64,000 nt of DNA from Pseudomonas ekonensis. Its GTDB lineage: Bacteria; Pseudomonadota; Gammaproteobacteria; Pseudomonadales; Pseudomonadaceae. Location of the stretch: NCBI RefSeq assembly GCF_019145435.1, contig NZ_JAHSTS010000002.1:806001-870000 (forward strand), given 5' to 3'. Within the stretch, counting starts at the first letter, position 1. Every line of letters starts with the position of its first letter. This document shows, piece after piece, positions 36,500 through 45,517 of this stretch. The notes under the pieces were generated by a model. That model made no database searches. It was not told the origin of the DNA and saw nothing but the letters and a program-made list of their open reading frames with translations. The translations under genes were made by a program, and so were the position numbers.

Positions 36500-37288
36500 T
36501 CACGCCACCTGCGCAACGGACTGCTGCGCCAGCAGGTGCTTGAGCAGTGCGCGGTAGGCCAGCACGCCGCGGCTCTTGCCGTCGAACTGCGAAGGCGTGA
36601 CGCCGGCGCGGCTGGCGTCGCGCAGGCGGGTGTCGACCGGGATGTAGCCCTGCCAGATCTCTTCGGGGAATTTGTCGCGCAGGATGCGCAAGGTGCCCAT
36701 CGACGCCTGGGTGCGGCGGTCGAACAGGGTCGGCACGATGCTGAACGGCAGCGCCTGCTTGCGCGAGCGGTTGACCATCGCCAGGGTGTTGACCATGCGC
36801 TCCAGGCCTTTGACCGCCAGGTGTTCGGTCTGCACCGGGATCACCAGTTGCTGACTGGCGGCCAGGGCGTTGACCATCAGCACGCCGAGCAGCGGCGGGC
36901 TGTCGATGATGGCGTAGTCGAAGTCCTGCCACAGCTGCGCCAGACTCTTGGCGATCACCAGGCCCAGGCCGCTCTGCCCCGGCGACTGGCGCTCCAGGGT
37001 GGCCAGCGCGGTGCTGGACGGCAACAGGGAAATGCGCTCGTCGCTGGTGGACAGCAGCAACTGGCCCGGCAGGCCTTCCGGCACGCTGCCCTTGTGCAGG
37101 AACAGGTCGTAGTTGCTGTGCTCCAGGCTGTCGGGGTCGTAACCGAAATAGCTGGTCATCGAGCCGTGGGGGTCGAGATCGACCACGACCACGCGCTTGC
37201 CCGCCTCGGCCAGCAACCCGGCTAAAGCGATGGAGGAAGTGGTTTTACCGACACCACCCTTTTGATTGGCGACTGCCCAGACTCTCAT
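36500..37288 (-). CDS. parC: ParC: ParA-like ATPase for polar chemotaxis arrays
   Basis: A 262-residue ParA/MinD ATPase with deviant Walker A KGGVGKTTSS and switch segments DLDPHGSMTSYFGYD and DYAIIDSPPLLGVL. Often labelled Soj. The context (motD-parC-parP-cheW) shows it is the chemotaxis-array positioning ATPase, not the chromosomal ParA. Confidence 0.92.
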   Translation of the reverse strand: MRVWAVANQKGGVGKTTSSIALAGLLAEAGKRVVVVDLDPHGSMTSYFGYDPDSLEHSNYDLFLHKGSVPEGLPGQLLLSTSDERISLLPSSTALATLERQSPGQSGLGLVIAKSLAQLWQDFDYAIIDSPPLLGVLMVNALAASQQLVIPVQTEHLAVKGLERMVNTLAMVNRSRKQALPFSIVPTLFDRRTQASMGTLRILRDKFPEEIWQGYIPVDTRLRDASRAGVTPSQFDGKSRGVLAYRALLKHLLAQQSVAQVA

Positions 37289-37303
37289 TCGGATCGTTCC
37301 ACC

Positions 37304-37322
37304 CGGCCGGGATGCCCGGCCG
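37304..37322. promoter_or_regulatory. Hairpin between motD and parC
   Basis: A perfect 8-bp stem CGGCCGGG/CCCGGCCG with a 3-nt loop fills most of the 43-bp gap and has no U-run. Confidence 0.5.
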
Positions 37323-37331
37323 AGACATAGC

Positions 37332-38222
37332 TCAGCGTATTAATGCGGGTGACGGAGAATTGACGGCACTCTCGCGTCCCGACGTCTTGGCCGGGTTCGG
37401 TGCAGTTTGTGTGCCAGCCCGCTTCAGTGCCGCGTCCGGCGTCGCATGGGCGGTGCCGGTGCCGGTCAGGCTGCGGCGCACATCCAGGTTGCGCGACACC
37501 ACCAGCACCACGCGGCGGTTCTTCGCCCGGCCTTCGGCGGTGGCGTTGTTGGCCACCGGCTGGAATTCGCCGTAGCCCACCGACGCCATGCGCCCCGGGT
37601 TCACGCCCTGCATTGCGAGCATGCGCACGATGCTGGCCGAACGCGCCGAAGACAGTTCCCAGTTGGTCGGGTACTGCGCGGTGCGGATCGGCTGGTCATC
37701 GGTGAAGCCTTCGACGTGAATCGGATTGTCGAACGGCTTGAGGATCGCCGCGACCTTGTCGATGATGTTGAACGCCACATCGCTCGGCATCGCGTCGCCG
37801 CTGCCGAACAGCAGGCTGGAGTTGAGTTCGATCTCGACCCACAGCTCGTTGCCGCGCACGGTCATCTGGTTGGAGGCGATCAGGTCGCCGAACGCGGCGC
37901 TGATGTCGTCGGCGATGCTTTTGAGCGGGTCGCTGGCGCCGGCGATGCCGGCGTCGACCTGCTCCGAGTCCTTGACCAACGGCTTGGCCGGGGTCACGGT
38001 CTTGGGGCGCTCATCACCGATGGGAATGGGCTTGAGCGCGCGGTCGGCGTCGGTGAAGACCCCGATCAGCGCCTCGGAAATGATCTTGTACTTGCCTTCG
38101 TTGATCGACGAGATCGAGTACATGACCACGAAGAACGCGAACAGCAAGGTGATGAAGTCCGCGTAGGACACCAGCCAGCGTTCGTGGTTGACGTGTTCTT
38201 CATGCTGCCGGCGACGAGCCAT
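37332..38222 (-). CDS. motD: Flagellar stator protein MotD
   Basis: A 296-residue MotB-type stator subunit. Its single N-terminal helix carries the proton-binding Asp22 (VSYADFITLLFAFFVVMYSIS), and an OmpA-like peptidoglycan-binding domain follows (about 130-260: NWELSSARSASIVRMLAMQG, then GRAKNRRVVLVV). It forms the second stator with MotC, used for swarming or high-viscosity motility in pseudomonads. Confidence 0.95.
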   Translation of the reverse strand: MARRRQHEEHVNHERWLVSYADFITLLFAFFVVMYSISSINEGKYKIISEALIGVFTDADRALKPIPIGDERPKTVTPAKPLVKDSEQVDAGIAGASDPLKSIADDISAAFGDLIASNQMTVRGNELWVEIELNSSLLFGSGDAMPSDVAFNIIDKVAAILKPFDNPIHVEGFTDDQPIRTAQYPTNWELSSARSASIVRMLAMQGVNPGRMASVGYGEFQPVANNATAEGRAKNRRVVLVVSRNLDVRRSLTGTGTAHATPDAALKRAGTQTAPNPAKTSGRESAVNSPSPALIR

Positions 38223-38237
38223 AGTCCATTACCCCCA

Positions 38238-38978
38238 TCAATCCATGAAGCCCTGAAGCTTCAGCTCGATAGAGCGAGGGTTTTCACCTTCGGCGATCGA
38301 CAGGATCCCTTCCAACAACATTTCGCGATAACGCGACTGCCGCAACGCGATTGACTTCAGCTTGGCGGCGATCGGCAGCAGCACCAGGTTGGCGCTCGCC
38401 ACACCGTAGATGGTGGCGACGAACGCCACGGCGATGCCGTTGCCCAGCTGCGACGGATCGGCCAGGTTGCCCATCACGTGGATCAGGCCCATCACCGCAC
38501 CGATGATGCCGATGGTCGGCGCGTAGCCGCCCATGCTTTCGAACACCTTGGCCGCCTCGACGTCGCGGGCTTCCTGGGTGAAGAAGTCCACCTCGAGGAT
38601 GCTGCGGATCGCTTCCGGCTCGGCGCCGTCGACCAGCAGTTGCAGGCCCTTGCGCGAATAGGCGTCGGGTTCGGCGTCGGCCACGCCTTCCAGCCCGAGC
38701 AGGCCTTCCTTGCGTGCGGTGAGGCTCCAGTTGACGACGCGGTCGATGCCGCCGGCCAGGTCGACCCGCGGCGGGAAGAAGATCCACGCCAGGATCTGCA
38801 TGGCGCGCTTGAAGGCGCTCATCGGCGACTGCAGCAGCGCGGCGCCGATGGTGCCGCCCAGCACGATCAGCGCCGCCGGCCCGTTGGCCAGCGCGCCGAG
38901 GTGGCCGCCCTCAAGGAAGTTGCCGCCGATGATGGCGACAAACGCCATGATGATCCCGATAAGGCTTAGAACATCCAT
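38238..38978 (-). CDS. motC: Flagellar stator protein MotC
   Basis: A 246-residue MotA-type stator subunit with four helices (IGIIMAFVAIIGGNFLEGG, then APTIGIIGAVMGLIHVM and GIAVAFVATIYGVASANLVLLPIA). The ATG at 38978 shares one base with the cheB stop (TGATG), so it is preferred over the upstream in-frame ATG within cheB. Confidence 0.95.
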   Translation of the reverse strand: MDVLSLIGIIMAFVAIIGGNFLEGGHLGALANGPAALIVLGGTIGAALLQSPMSAFKRAMQILAWIFFPPRVDLAGGIDRVVNWSLTARKEGLLGLEGVADAEPDAYSRKGLQLLVDGAEPEAIRSILEVDFFTQEARDVEAAKVFESMGGYAPTIGIIGAVMGLIHVMGNLADPSQLGNGIAVAFVATIYGVASANLVLLPIAAKLKSIALRQSRYREMLLEGILSIAEGENPRSIELKLQGFMD

Positions 38979-40114
38979 CAGATACACGCCTCGACGATGT
39001 GCTTGCCGATGTCGTCCAGGCCGTACACCGCGTCGGCCAGGTCAGCCTTGACGATGGCCATCGGCATGCCGTAGATCACGCAGCTGGCCTCGTCCTGGGC
39101 CCAGACGGTGCTGCCGCCCTGCTTGAGCAGCCGCGCGCCTTCACGGCCGTCGGCGCCCATGCCGGTCAGCACGACCGCCAGAACTTTGTCGCTATAGGAC
39201 TTGGCGGCGGAACCGAAGGTGATGTCCACGCACGGCTTGTAGTTCAGGCGTTCGTCGCCCGGCAGGATCTTCACCGCGCCGCGGCCGTCGATCATCATCT
39301 GCTTGCCGCCGGGGGCCAGCAGCGCCAGGCCGGGACGCAGGATGTCGCCGTCCTCGGCTTCCTTGACGCTGATGCGGCACAGCTTGTCCAGACGCTCGGC
39401 GAAGGCCTTGGTGAACGCCGCCGGCATGTGCTGGATCAGCACGATCGGCGCCGGGAAGTTGGCCGGCAGTTGGGTGAGCACCCGCTGCAGGGCCACCGGG
39501 CCGCCGGTGGAGGTACCGATGGCGACCAGTTTGTAGGCCTTGCGCTTGGGGGCCGGCGACGAAGCGCTGGCCGCCGGTGCGCGTGCAGGCGCAGGAGCAG
39601 GCGCCGGGCGGGCCGGTGCGCTGGTGCTGTGGCTGCTGAAGCCGGACGCCGCCGGAGCAGGCGCAGGCGTCGGCGCAGCGGCCGGCGCCGGTGCGCTGTA
39701 GGCGCTGAAACGACGGTTGCTGCGCGAGATGCTGTGCACCTTCTCGCACAGCAGTTGCTTGACCTTCTCCGGATTGCGGGAGATGTCTTCGAAATTCTTC
39801 GGCAGGAAATCCACCGCGCCGGCATCCAGCGCATCCAGGGTCACCCGGGCGCCTTCATGGGTCAGCGAGGAGAACATCAGCACCGGGGTCGGGCAGCGCT
39901 GCATGATGTGCCGCACGGCCGTGATGCCGTCCATCATCGGCATCTCGTAGTCCATGGTGATCACATCGGGCTTGAGGGCCTGAGCCTGCTCGATCGCCTC
40001 TTTACCGTTGGTCGCCGTACCGACGACCTGGATGGTCGGATCCGCCGAAAGAATTTCCGAGACGCGGCGGCGGAAAAAACCCGAATCGTCCACCACCAGG
40101 ACTTTGACTGCCAT
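38978..40114 (-). CDS. cheB: Chemotaxis methylesterase CheB
   Basis: A 378-residue receptor glutamate methylesterase/deamidase. The receiver domain (1-120) has phospho-acceptor Asp55 in ITMDYEMP. A Pro/Ala/Ser linker (about 140-195) precedes the catalytic domain (GTSTGGP with the Ser, IQHMP with the His, LTGMGADG with the Asp). The ATG at 40114 has GGAG upstream; the longer frame runs into the 49-bp cheA-cheB gap and is rejected. Confidence 0.95.
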   Translation of the reverse strand: MAVKVLVVDDSGFFRRRVSEILSADPTIQVVGTATNGKEAIEQAQALKPDVITMDYEMPMMDGITAVRHIMQRCPTPVLMFSSLTHEGARVTLDALDAGAVDFLPKNFEDISRNPEKVKQLLCEKVHSISRSNRRFSAYSAPAPAAAPTPAPAPAASGFSSHSTSAPARPAPAPAPARAPAASASSPAPKRKAYKLVAIGTSTGGPVALQRVLTQLPANFPAPIVLIQHMPAAFTKAFAERLDKLCRISVKEAEDGDILRPGLALLAPGGKQMMIDGRGAVKILPGDERLNYKPCVDITFGSAAKSYSDKVLAVVLTGMGADGREGARLLKQGGSTVWAQDEASCVIYGMPMAIVKADLADAVYGLDDIGKHIVEACI

Positions 40115-40163
40115 AAACACTCCATTAGGTGCAGCGAGGCGCTGGCGCCCCGCTGCCCCGGAT

Positions 40164-42449
40164 TCAAATACGCCGTGCGGCGTAACGCTTGAGCATGCTC
40201 GGAACATCGAGAATCAGCGCGATGCGGCCGTCACCGGTGATGGTGGCGCCGGACATGCCCGGAGTCCCTTGAAGCATCTTGCCCAACGGCTTGATGACCA
40301 CTTCTTCCTGGCCGACCAGTTGATCGACGACGAAGCCGATCCGCTGGGTGCCCACCGAAAGGATCACCACATGGCCTTCGCGCGGCTCTTCGTGAGCGGC
40401 GGAGCTGACCAGCCAGCGCTTGAGGTAGAACAGCGGCAGCGCCTTGTCCCGCACGATCACCACTTCCTGGCCGTCCACCACGTTGGTGGTCGACAGGTCG
40501 AGGTGGAAAATTTCGTTGACGTTCACCAGCGGGAACGCGAACGCCTGGTTGCCGAGCATCACCATCAGGGTCGGCATGATCGCCAGGGTCAGCGGCACCT
40601 TGATGACGATCTTCGAGCCCTGGCCCTTGGTCGAGTAAATGTTGATCGAACCGTTGAGCTGGGAAATCTTGGTCTTCACCACGTCCATGCCCACGCCGCG
40701 GCCGGACACGTCGGAGATCTCGGTCTTGGTCGAGAAGCCCGGAGCGAAGATCAGGTTGTAGCACTCGGTGTCGCTCAGGCGGTCCGCCGCATCCTTGTCC
40801 ATCACGCCGCGCTTCACGGCGATGGAACGCAGGACGTTCGGGTCCATGCCCTTGCCGTCGTCGGAGATCGACAGCAGGATGTGGTCGCCTTCCTGCTCGG
40901 CCGCCAGGATCACCTTGCCGCCGCGGGGCTTGCCCGACTCTTCGCGCTCTTCCGGCGACTCGATGCCGTGGTCGACCGCGTTGCGCACCAAGTGCACCAG
41001 CGGGTCGGCCAGCGCCTCGACGAGGTTCTTGTCCAGGTCGGTCTCTTCGCCGACCAGTTCCAGGTTGATCTCTTTCTTGAGCTGGCGCGCCAGGTCGCGG
41101 ACCAGGCGCGGGAAGCGGCCGAACACTTTCTTGATCGGCTGCATCCGGGTCTTCATCACGGCGGTCTGCAGGTCCGCGGTGACCACGTCGAGGTTCGACA
41201 CGGCCTTGGACATGGCTTCGTCGCCGCTGTTGAGGCCCAGGCGCACCAGACGGTTACGCACCAGCACCAGCTCGCCGACCATGTTCATGATCTCGTCGAG
41301 GCGCGCGGTGTCGACCCGCACGGTGGTCTCGGCTTCGCTGGTCGGTTTTTCCGGCGGTGGCGCGGCCGGGGCACGCGCTGCCGCTGGCGCGGCCGCAGCA
41401 GCCGGCTTCGGCGTTTCGGCCTTGGCCTCAGGCGCCTTGGCGGCCGGTTTCGGCGCCGCAGCAGCGGCCGGGGCCTTGGCAGCCGGCGCGGCAACCGCAG
41501 CAGTGCTGCCCGCCGTCACCGGCGCACCGGTGTTGACGTCGGTGAACTTGCCTTTGCCGTGCAGCTCGTCGAGCAGCGACTCGAATTCGTGGTCGCTGAT
41601 CAGGTCGCTGCCGGCGACAGCGGCGGCCGGTGCGGCAGCAGCCGGGGCCGGAGCCGACGCGATCGCCGATTCCAGCGCTTCGACGGCGAAGTTGCCTTTG
41701 CCGTGCAACTGGTCGAGCAAGGCTTCGAATTCGTCGTCGGTGATGTCCGAGCTGTCGCCCGCCGCCGGGGCCGCCGCAGCGGGTGCCGCCGGGGTGACCG
41801 CCTCAGGTGCGAACTGGCCTTTGCCGTGCAACTGATCGAGCAGCGACTCGAACTCGGCGTCGGTGATTTCGTCGCTGGCCGCTTCGTCGCCCGCAGGCGC
41901 AGGTGCGGCGGCAGCCGCCGGGGCCTCGGCTTCGGCCTTGACGGCGCTCAGCGAGTCCAGCAGTTGTTCGAATTCGTTGTCGGTGATGTCGCCCGAGGCG
42001 CTTTCGGCAACCGGCTCCTCAACCACTTCCGCAGCGGCAGGCGCGGCCTCATCGGCCGACTGCGGCTCGGCCAGGCGGGCCAGGGCCGCCAGCAGTTCCG
42101 GGGTGGCGGCGGTGATCGGGCTGCGGTCGCGGACTTCGCCGAACATGCTGTTCACCGAGTCCAGCGCCTCAAGCACCACGTCCATCAGTTCCGCATCAAC
42201 GCGACGCTCACCCTTGCGCAGGATGTCGAACACGTTCTCGGCGATGTGACAGCACTCCACCAGCTCGTTGAGCTGAAGGAAGCCGGCGCCCCCTTTTACA
42301 GTGTGGAAACCGCGAAAAATTGCGTTGAGCAAGTCTGCGTCGTCCGGACGGCTTTCCAGCTCGACCAGTTGTTCGGACAGTTGCTCAAGAATCTCGCCGG
42401 CCTCAACCAGGAAATCCTGAAGGATCTCTTCATCGGCGCCGAAGCTCAT
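40164..42449 (-). CDS. cheA: Chemotaxis histidine kinase CheA with repeated linker motif
   Basis: A 761-residue kinase. P1/Hpt domain (1-~105) with phospho-His49 in [10 protein letters not shown]; linker (~110-375); P3 dimerisation (~378-440, starting [22 protein letters not shown]); P4 ATPase (N-box [15 protein letters not shown] boxes DDGKGMD and GRGVGMDV); P5 CheW-like (~620-755). No folded P2 domain is recognisable. Instead the Ala/Pro linker has four copies of an acidic helix motif at about 154-169, 193-213, 235-254 and 282-302 (consensus [20 protein letters not shown]; the first lacks the HGKG part). Confidence 0.96.
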   Translation of the reverse strand: MSFGADEEILQDFLVEAGEILEQLSEQLVELESRPDDADLLNAIFRGFHTVKGGAGFLQLNELVECCHIAENVFDILRKGERRVDAELMDVVLEALDSVNSMFGEVRDRSPITAATPELLAALARLAEPQSADEAAPAAAEVVEEPVAESASGDITDNEFEQLLDSLSAVKAEAEAPAAAAAPAPAGDEAASDEITDAEFESLLDQLHGKGQFAPEAVTPAAPAAAAPAAGDSSDITDDEFEALLDQLHGKGNFAVEALESAIASAPAPAAAAPAAAVAGSDLISDHEFESLLDELHGKGKFTDVNTGAPVTAGSTAAVAAPAAKAPAAAAAPKPAAKAPEAKAETPKPAAAAAPAAARAPAAPPPEKPTSEAETTVRVDTARLDEIMNMVGELVLVRNRLVRLGLNSGDEAMSKAVSNLDVVTADLQTAVMKTRMQPIKKVFGRFPRLVRDLARQLKKEINLELVGEETDLDKNLVEALADPLVHLVRNAVDHGIESPEEREESGKPRGGKVILAAEQEGDHILLSISDDGKGMDPNVLRSIAVKRGVMDKDAADRLSDTECYNLIFAPGFSTKTEISDVSGRGVGMDVVKTKISQLNGSINIYSTKGQGSKIVIKVPLTLAIMPTLMVMLGNQAFAFPLVNVNEIFHLDLSTTNVVDGQEVVIVRDKALPLFYLKRWLVSSAAHEEPREGHVVILSVGTQRIGFVVDQLVGQEEVVIKPLGKMLQGTPGMSGATITGDGRIALILDVPSMLKRYAARRI

Positions 42450-42488
42450 TAATGGGGTGCTCCTACAGGTCTAAAAACCCAAAAAAAC

Positions 42489-43277
42489 TCAAAATCCAAG
42501 GCTGGATAACAAATCGTCCACATCGTCCTGACCGGACACAACGTCTTCTCGTTTATCGGCATGAATCTGCGGACCTTCACCCTGCGAGAGATGTTTTTGC
42601 GGATCTTTTTCGGCAAGCATCGCCGCACGGTCATGTTCGATGCCCGCAAAGCGGTCCACCTGACTGGCCATGAGCACGAGCTTGAGCAGATTGCTTTCGA
42701 CTTCGGTGACCAATTGGGTCACGCGCTTGATCACCTGACCGGTCAGGTCCTGGTAATCCTGGGCCAGCAGGATGTCGTTCAGGTTGCCCGACACCGCCCG
42801 GCTGTCCGCGCTGCTGCGCGCCAGAAAACCGTCGACCCGGCGCGCCAGTTCGCGGAACTCTTCGGCCCCGACCTCGCGACGCATGAACCGGCCCCAATCG
42901 GCGCTCAGCGCCTGGGCTTCGTCAGCGAGCGCGTTGACCACCGGCGTTGCGCTCTCCACCAGATCCATGGTGCGGTTGGCGGCGTTCTCGGTCAGCTTGA
43001 CCACATAGCCAAGGCGCTCGGTCGCATCGGTGATCTGCGACACCTCTTCGGCCTGGGGCATGTGCGGATCGATATGGAAATTGACGATCGCACTGTGCAG
43101 CTCGCGCGTGAGCTTGCCCACTTCCTGGTACAGGCCGCGGTCACGGGTCTGATTGAGCTCATGGATCAGTTGCACGGCCTCGCCGAACTTGCCCTTTTCA
43201 AGGCTGTCGACCAATTCGACCGCGTGTTTTTTCAGCGTCGACTCGAAGTCGCCCTGTGAAGACTCTTTATGCTCCAT
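42489..43277 (-). CDS. cheZ: CheY-P phosphatase CheZ
   Basis: A 262-residue phosphatase. Long four-helix-bundle segments are followed by the active-site motif DYQDLTGQVIKR (Asp177 and Gln181 correspond to E. coli Asp143 and Gln147). A flexible linker leads to the CheY-binding C-terminal peptide QDDVDDLLSSLGF. It ends the CheY-P signal at the motor. Confidence 0.96.
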   Translation of the reverse strand: MEHKESSQGDFESTLKKHAVELVDSLEKGKFGEAVQLIHELNQTRDRGLYQEVGKLTRELHSAIVNFHIDPHMPQAEEVSQITDATERLGYVVKLTENAANRTMDLVESATPVVNALADEAQALSADWGRFMRREVGAEEFRELARRVDGFLARSSADSRAVSGNLNDILLAQDYQDLTGQVIKRVTQLVTEVESNLLKLVLMASQVDRFAGIEHDRAAMLAEKDPQKHLSQGEGPQIHADKREDVVSGQDDVDDLLSSLGF

Positions 43278-43295
43278 AGCTCCCCCGCGCGTTCA

Positions 43296-43667
43296 TCAGC
43301 CGATGCGTTCGAAAATCTTCTCGATCTTTTCTTTCAAAGCCTGGGCCGTGAATGGTTTGACCACGTAGCCGTTGACGCCGGCCTGGGCCGCTTCGATGAT
43401 CTGCTCGCGCTTGGCTTCCGCCGTCACCATCAGGACCGGCAGGTGCTTGAGGCGCTCGTCGGCGCGCACCTTGCGCAGCAAGTCGATGCCGGTCATGCCG
43501 GGCATGTTCCAGTCGGTGACCAGAAAATCGAAGTGCCCGCTTTCCAGCATCGGCAACGCGGTGTTGCCGTCGTCGGCCTCGGCGGTGTTGGTGAACCCCA
43601 GGTCACGCAGCAGGTTCTTGATGATCCGCCGCATCGTTGAGAAATCGTCAACGATGAGGATTTTCAT
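43296..43667 (-). CDS. cheY: Chemotaxis response regulator CheY
   Basis: A 123-residue single receiver domain with phospho-acceptor Asp52 ([11 protein letters not shown]), Thr82 and Lys104 (VVKPF). It binds FliM to reverse the motor. The ATG at 43667 begins [14 protein letters not shown]; the eight extra residues upstream are not part of the family. Confidence 0.97.
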   Translation of the reverse strand: MKILIVDDFSTMRRIIKNLLRDLGFTNTAEADDGNTALPMLESGHFDFLVTDWNMPGMTGIDLLRKVRADERLKHLPVLMVTAEAKREQIIEAAQAGVNGYVVKPFTAQALKEKIEKIFERIG

Positions 43668-43702
43668 GTCTTTGTTCAATTCGACCTCCAAGCAGTCTTA
43701 AA

Positions 43703-43725
43703 CGCGCCCGGCAACGGGACGCGCC
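43703..43725 (-). terminator. Possible attenuating hairpin between fliA and cheY
   Basis: An imperfect GC-rich stem (CGCGCCCGGCAACGGGACGCG) with only three U residues in the minus-strand sense. It lies in the 169-bp fliA-cheY gap and may partly separate fleN-fliA from the che genes. Confidence 0.35.
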
Positions 43726-43836
43726 ATTTCATTCAATCCGGCAAGGCACTCTCGATGACTGTCTGGAGCACAACGGATCGAGACCGGTGCCGCTCACCAC
43801 CGCACCAGCCTCGTTCGCAGTGTCCCCACACTGCCT

Positions 43837-44577
43837 TCAGCGCGCTCGCCACTCCCCCAAACGCCCCCGCAAACGGGCCGCGCACTGGCTGTGCAACTGG
43901 CTGACCCGCGATTCGCTGACGCCAAGGACCTCACCGATTTCCTTGAGGTTCAGTTCCTCGTCGTAGTACAGCGCCAACACCAGTCGCTCGCGCTCCGGCA
44001 AATTGGCAATCGCGTCCGCCAGCGCCGCCTGGAAGCGTTCGTCTTCCAGATCGCGCGACGGCTCAAGATGAGCGCTGGCGCCATCCTCATGCAGCCCTTC
44101 GTGTTCGCCGTCCTGCAGCAGGTCGTCGAAACTGAACAGCCGGCTGCCCAGGGTGTCGTTCAAAATCCCGTAGTAATCGTCGAGACTCAATTGGAGTTCG
44201 GCCGCAACCTCGTGATCTTTAGCGTCACGGCCGGTTTTAGCTTCAATCGCGCGAATCGCGTCGCTGACCATGCGGGTATTGCGGTGGACCGAGCGCGGTG
44301 CCCAGTCCCCTTTGCGCACCTCGTCAAGCATCGCGCCGCGGATCCGGATGCCCGCGTAGGTCTCGAAACTGGCGCCCTTGCTGGCGTCGTATTTGTTCGA
44401 GACCTCGAGCAGGCCGATCATCCCGGCCTGGATCAGGTCTTCGACCTGCACGCTGGCCGGCAACCGCGCCAGCAAGTGGTAGGCGATGCGCTTGACCAGC
44501 GGCGCATAACGCTCGATCAGCTCGTACTGCGCATCGCGCGCCGACTTCTTGTACAGGTTCATACCGCTGGCGGTCAT
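43837..44577 (-). CDS. fliA: Flagellar sigma factor FliA (sigma-28)
   Basis: A 246-residue sigma factor for late flagellar and chemotaxis genes. Region 2 (YAPLVKRIAYHLLARLPASVQVEDLIQAGMIGLLE), region 3, and region 4 (LPERERLVLALYYDEELNLKEIGEVLGVSESRVSQLHSQ) are present. The ATG at 44577 overlaps the fleN stop by 4 nt. Confidence 0.97.
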   Translation of the reverse strand: MTASGMNLYKKSARDAQYELIERYAPLVKRIAYHLLARLPASVQVEDLIQAGMIGLLEVSNKYDASKGASFETYAGIRIRGAMLDEVRKGDWAPRSVHRNTRMVSDAIRAIEAKTGRDAKDHEVAAELQLSLDDYYGILNDTLGSRLFSFDDLLQDGEHEGLHEDGASAHLEPSRDLEDERFQAALADAIANLPERERLVLALYYDEELNLKEIGEVLGVSESRVSQLHSQCAARLRGRLGEWRAR

Positions 44578-45404
44578 AGCACAGGCCCTGCCGTTTGCTG
44601 CACGAGACGCTCGACGAAAAACTCGAGGTGGCCGCGCGGGTTGGCGGGCAGCGGCCAGGTGTCGACCTTTTGAGCGATCGCCTTGAAGGCCAGGGCGCAC
44701 TTGGAACGCGGGAAGGCTTCATAGACCGCACGCTGCTTCTGCACCGCCTTGCGCACGCTTTCGTCATAAGGCACCGCGCCGACGTATTGTAGGGCGACGT
44801 CCAGGAAGCGATCCGTGACCTTGGTCAACTTGGCGAACAGGTTGCGCCCTTCCTGCGGGCTCTGGGCCATGTTGGCCAGGACGCGGAAACGGTTCATGCC
44901 GTAGTCGCGGTTGAGCAGTTTGATCAGTGCGTAGGCGTCGGTGATGGAGGTCGGCTCGTCGCAGACCACCAGCAGCACCTCCTGGGCGGCGCGCACGAAA
45001 CTGACCACCGAGTCACCGATGCCCGCAGCGGTGTCGATCACCAGCACGTCGAGGTTGTCGCCGATGTCGCTGAAGGCCTGGATCAGGCCGGCATGCTGGG
45101 CCGGGCTCAGGTGCACCATGCTCTGGGTGCCTGAGGCGGCCGGCACGATGCGGATCCCGCCGGGGCCCTGCAGCAGCACGTCGCGCAGCTCGCAGCGGCC
45201 TTCGATCACGTCGGCCAGGGTGCGTTTGGGTGTGAGGCCCAGCAGAACGTCGACGTTCGCCAGACCCAGGTCGGCGTCCAGCAGCATGACCCGACGGCCA
45301 AGCTCTGCCAGCGCCAGGGACAAGTTCACTGACACGTTAGTCTTGCCGACGCCACCTTTGCCGCCGGTCACCGCGATCACCTGTACGGGATGCATGCTGC
45401 CCAT
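44574..45404 (-). CDS. fleN: Flagellar number regulator FleN (FlhG)
   Basis: A 276-residue MinD-like ATPase with deviant Walker A GGKGGVGKTN, DADLGLANVD and VLVIDTAAGIGDSV. It restrains FleQ and keeps flagellar number at the pole low. It lies between flhF and fliA; a 113-bp gap precedes it, in which I see no clear promoter. Confidence 0.96.
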   Translation of the reverse strand: MGSMHPVQVIAVTGGKGGVGKTNVSVNLSLALAELGRRVMLLDADLGLANVDVLLGLTPKRTLADVIEGRCELRDVLLQGPGGIRIVPAASGTQSMVHLSPAQHAGLIQAFSDIGDNLDVLVIDTAAGIGDSVVSFVRAAQEVLLVVCDEPTSITDAYALIKLLNRDYGMNRFRVLANMAQSPQEGRNLFAKLTKVTDRFLDVALQYVGAVPYDESVRKAVQKQRAVYEAFPRSKCALAFKAIAQKVDTWPLPANPRGHLEFFVERLVQQTAGPVL

Positions 45405-45517
45405 GTTATTTCTTTACCTTGTCTTGCATAGACGGAGGCCACATTACTGGCTGCGCGTTCACGACCGGAACAATGCGTGGCAGGCCATCGATGTAGGTAC
45501 AAAAACTGTTCATTACC

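Noticed and set aside
34487-37225. A 912-codon open frame antisense to DUF2802, cheW, parP and parC
   Set aside because: It is an artefact of high GC and strong codon bias. The translation is low-complexity (Gln, Arg, His, Asp rich), has no family resemblance, and lies opposite four well-recognised genes.
36500-37288. Chromosome-partition ParA/Soj
   Set aside because: No parB or parS nearby; neighbours are motD, parP and cheW, so it is the chemotaxis ParC.
40008-42452. An 814-codon open frame antisense to cheA
   Set aside because: Mirror of the cheA coding bias; no domain and no start signal.
45405-45517. Sigma-54 promoter upstream of fleN
   Set aside because: A GG and a GC are present in the minus strand but 11 nt apart, not the required 10, and the flanks match poorly.
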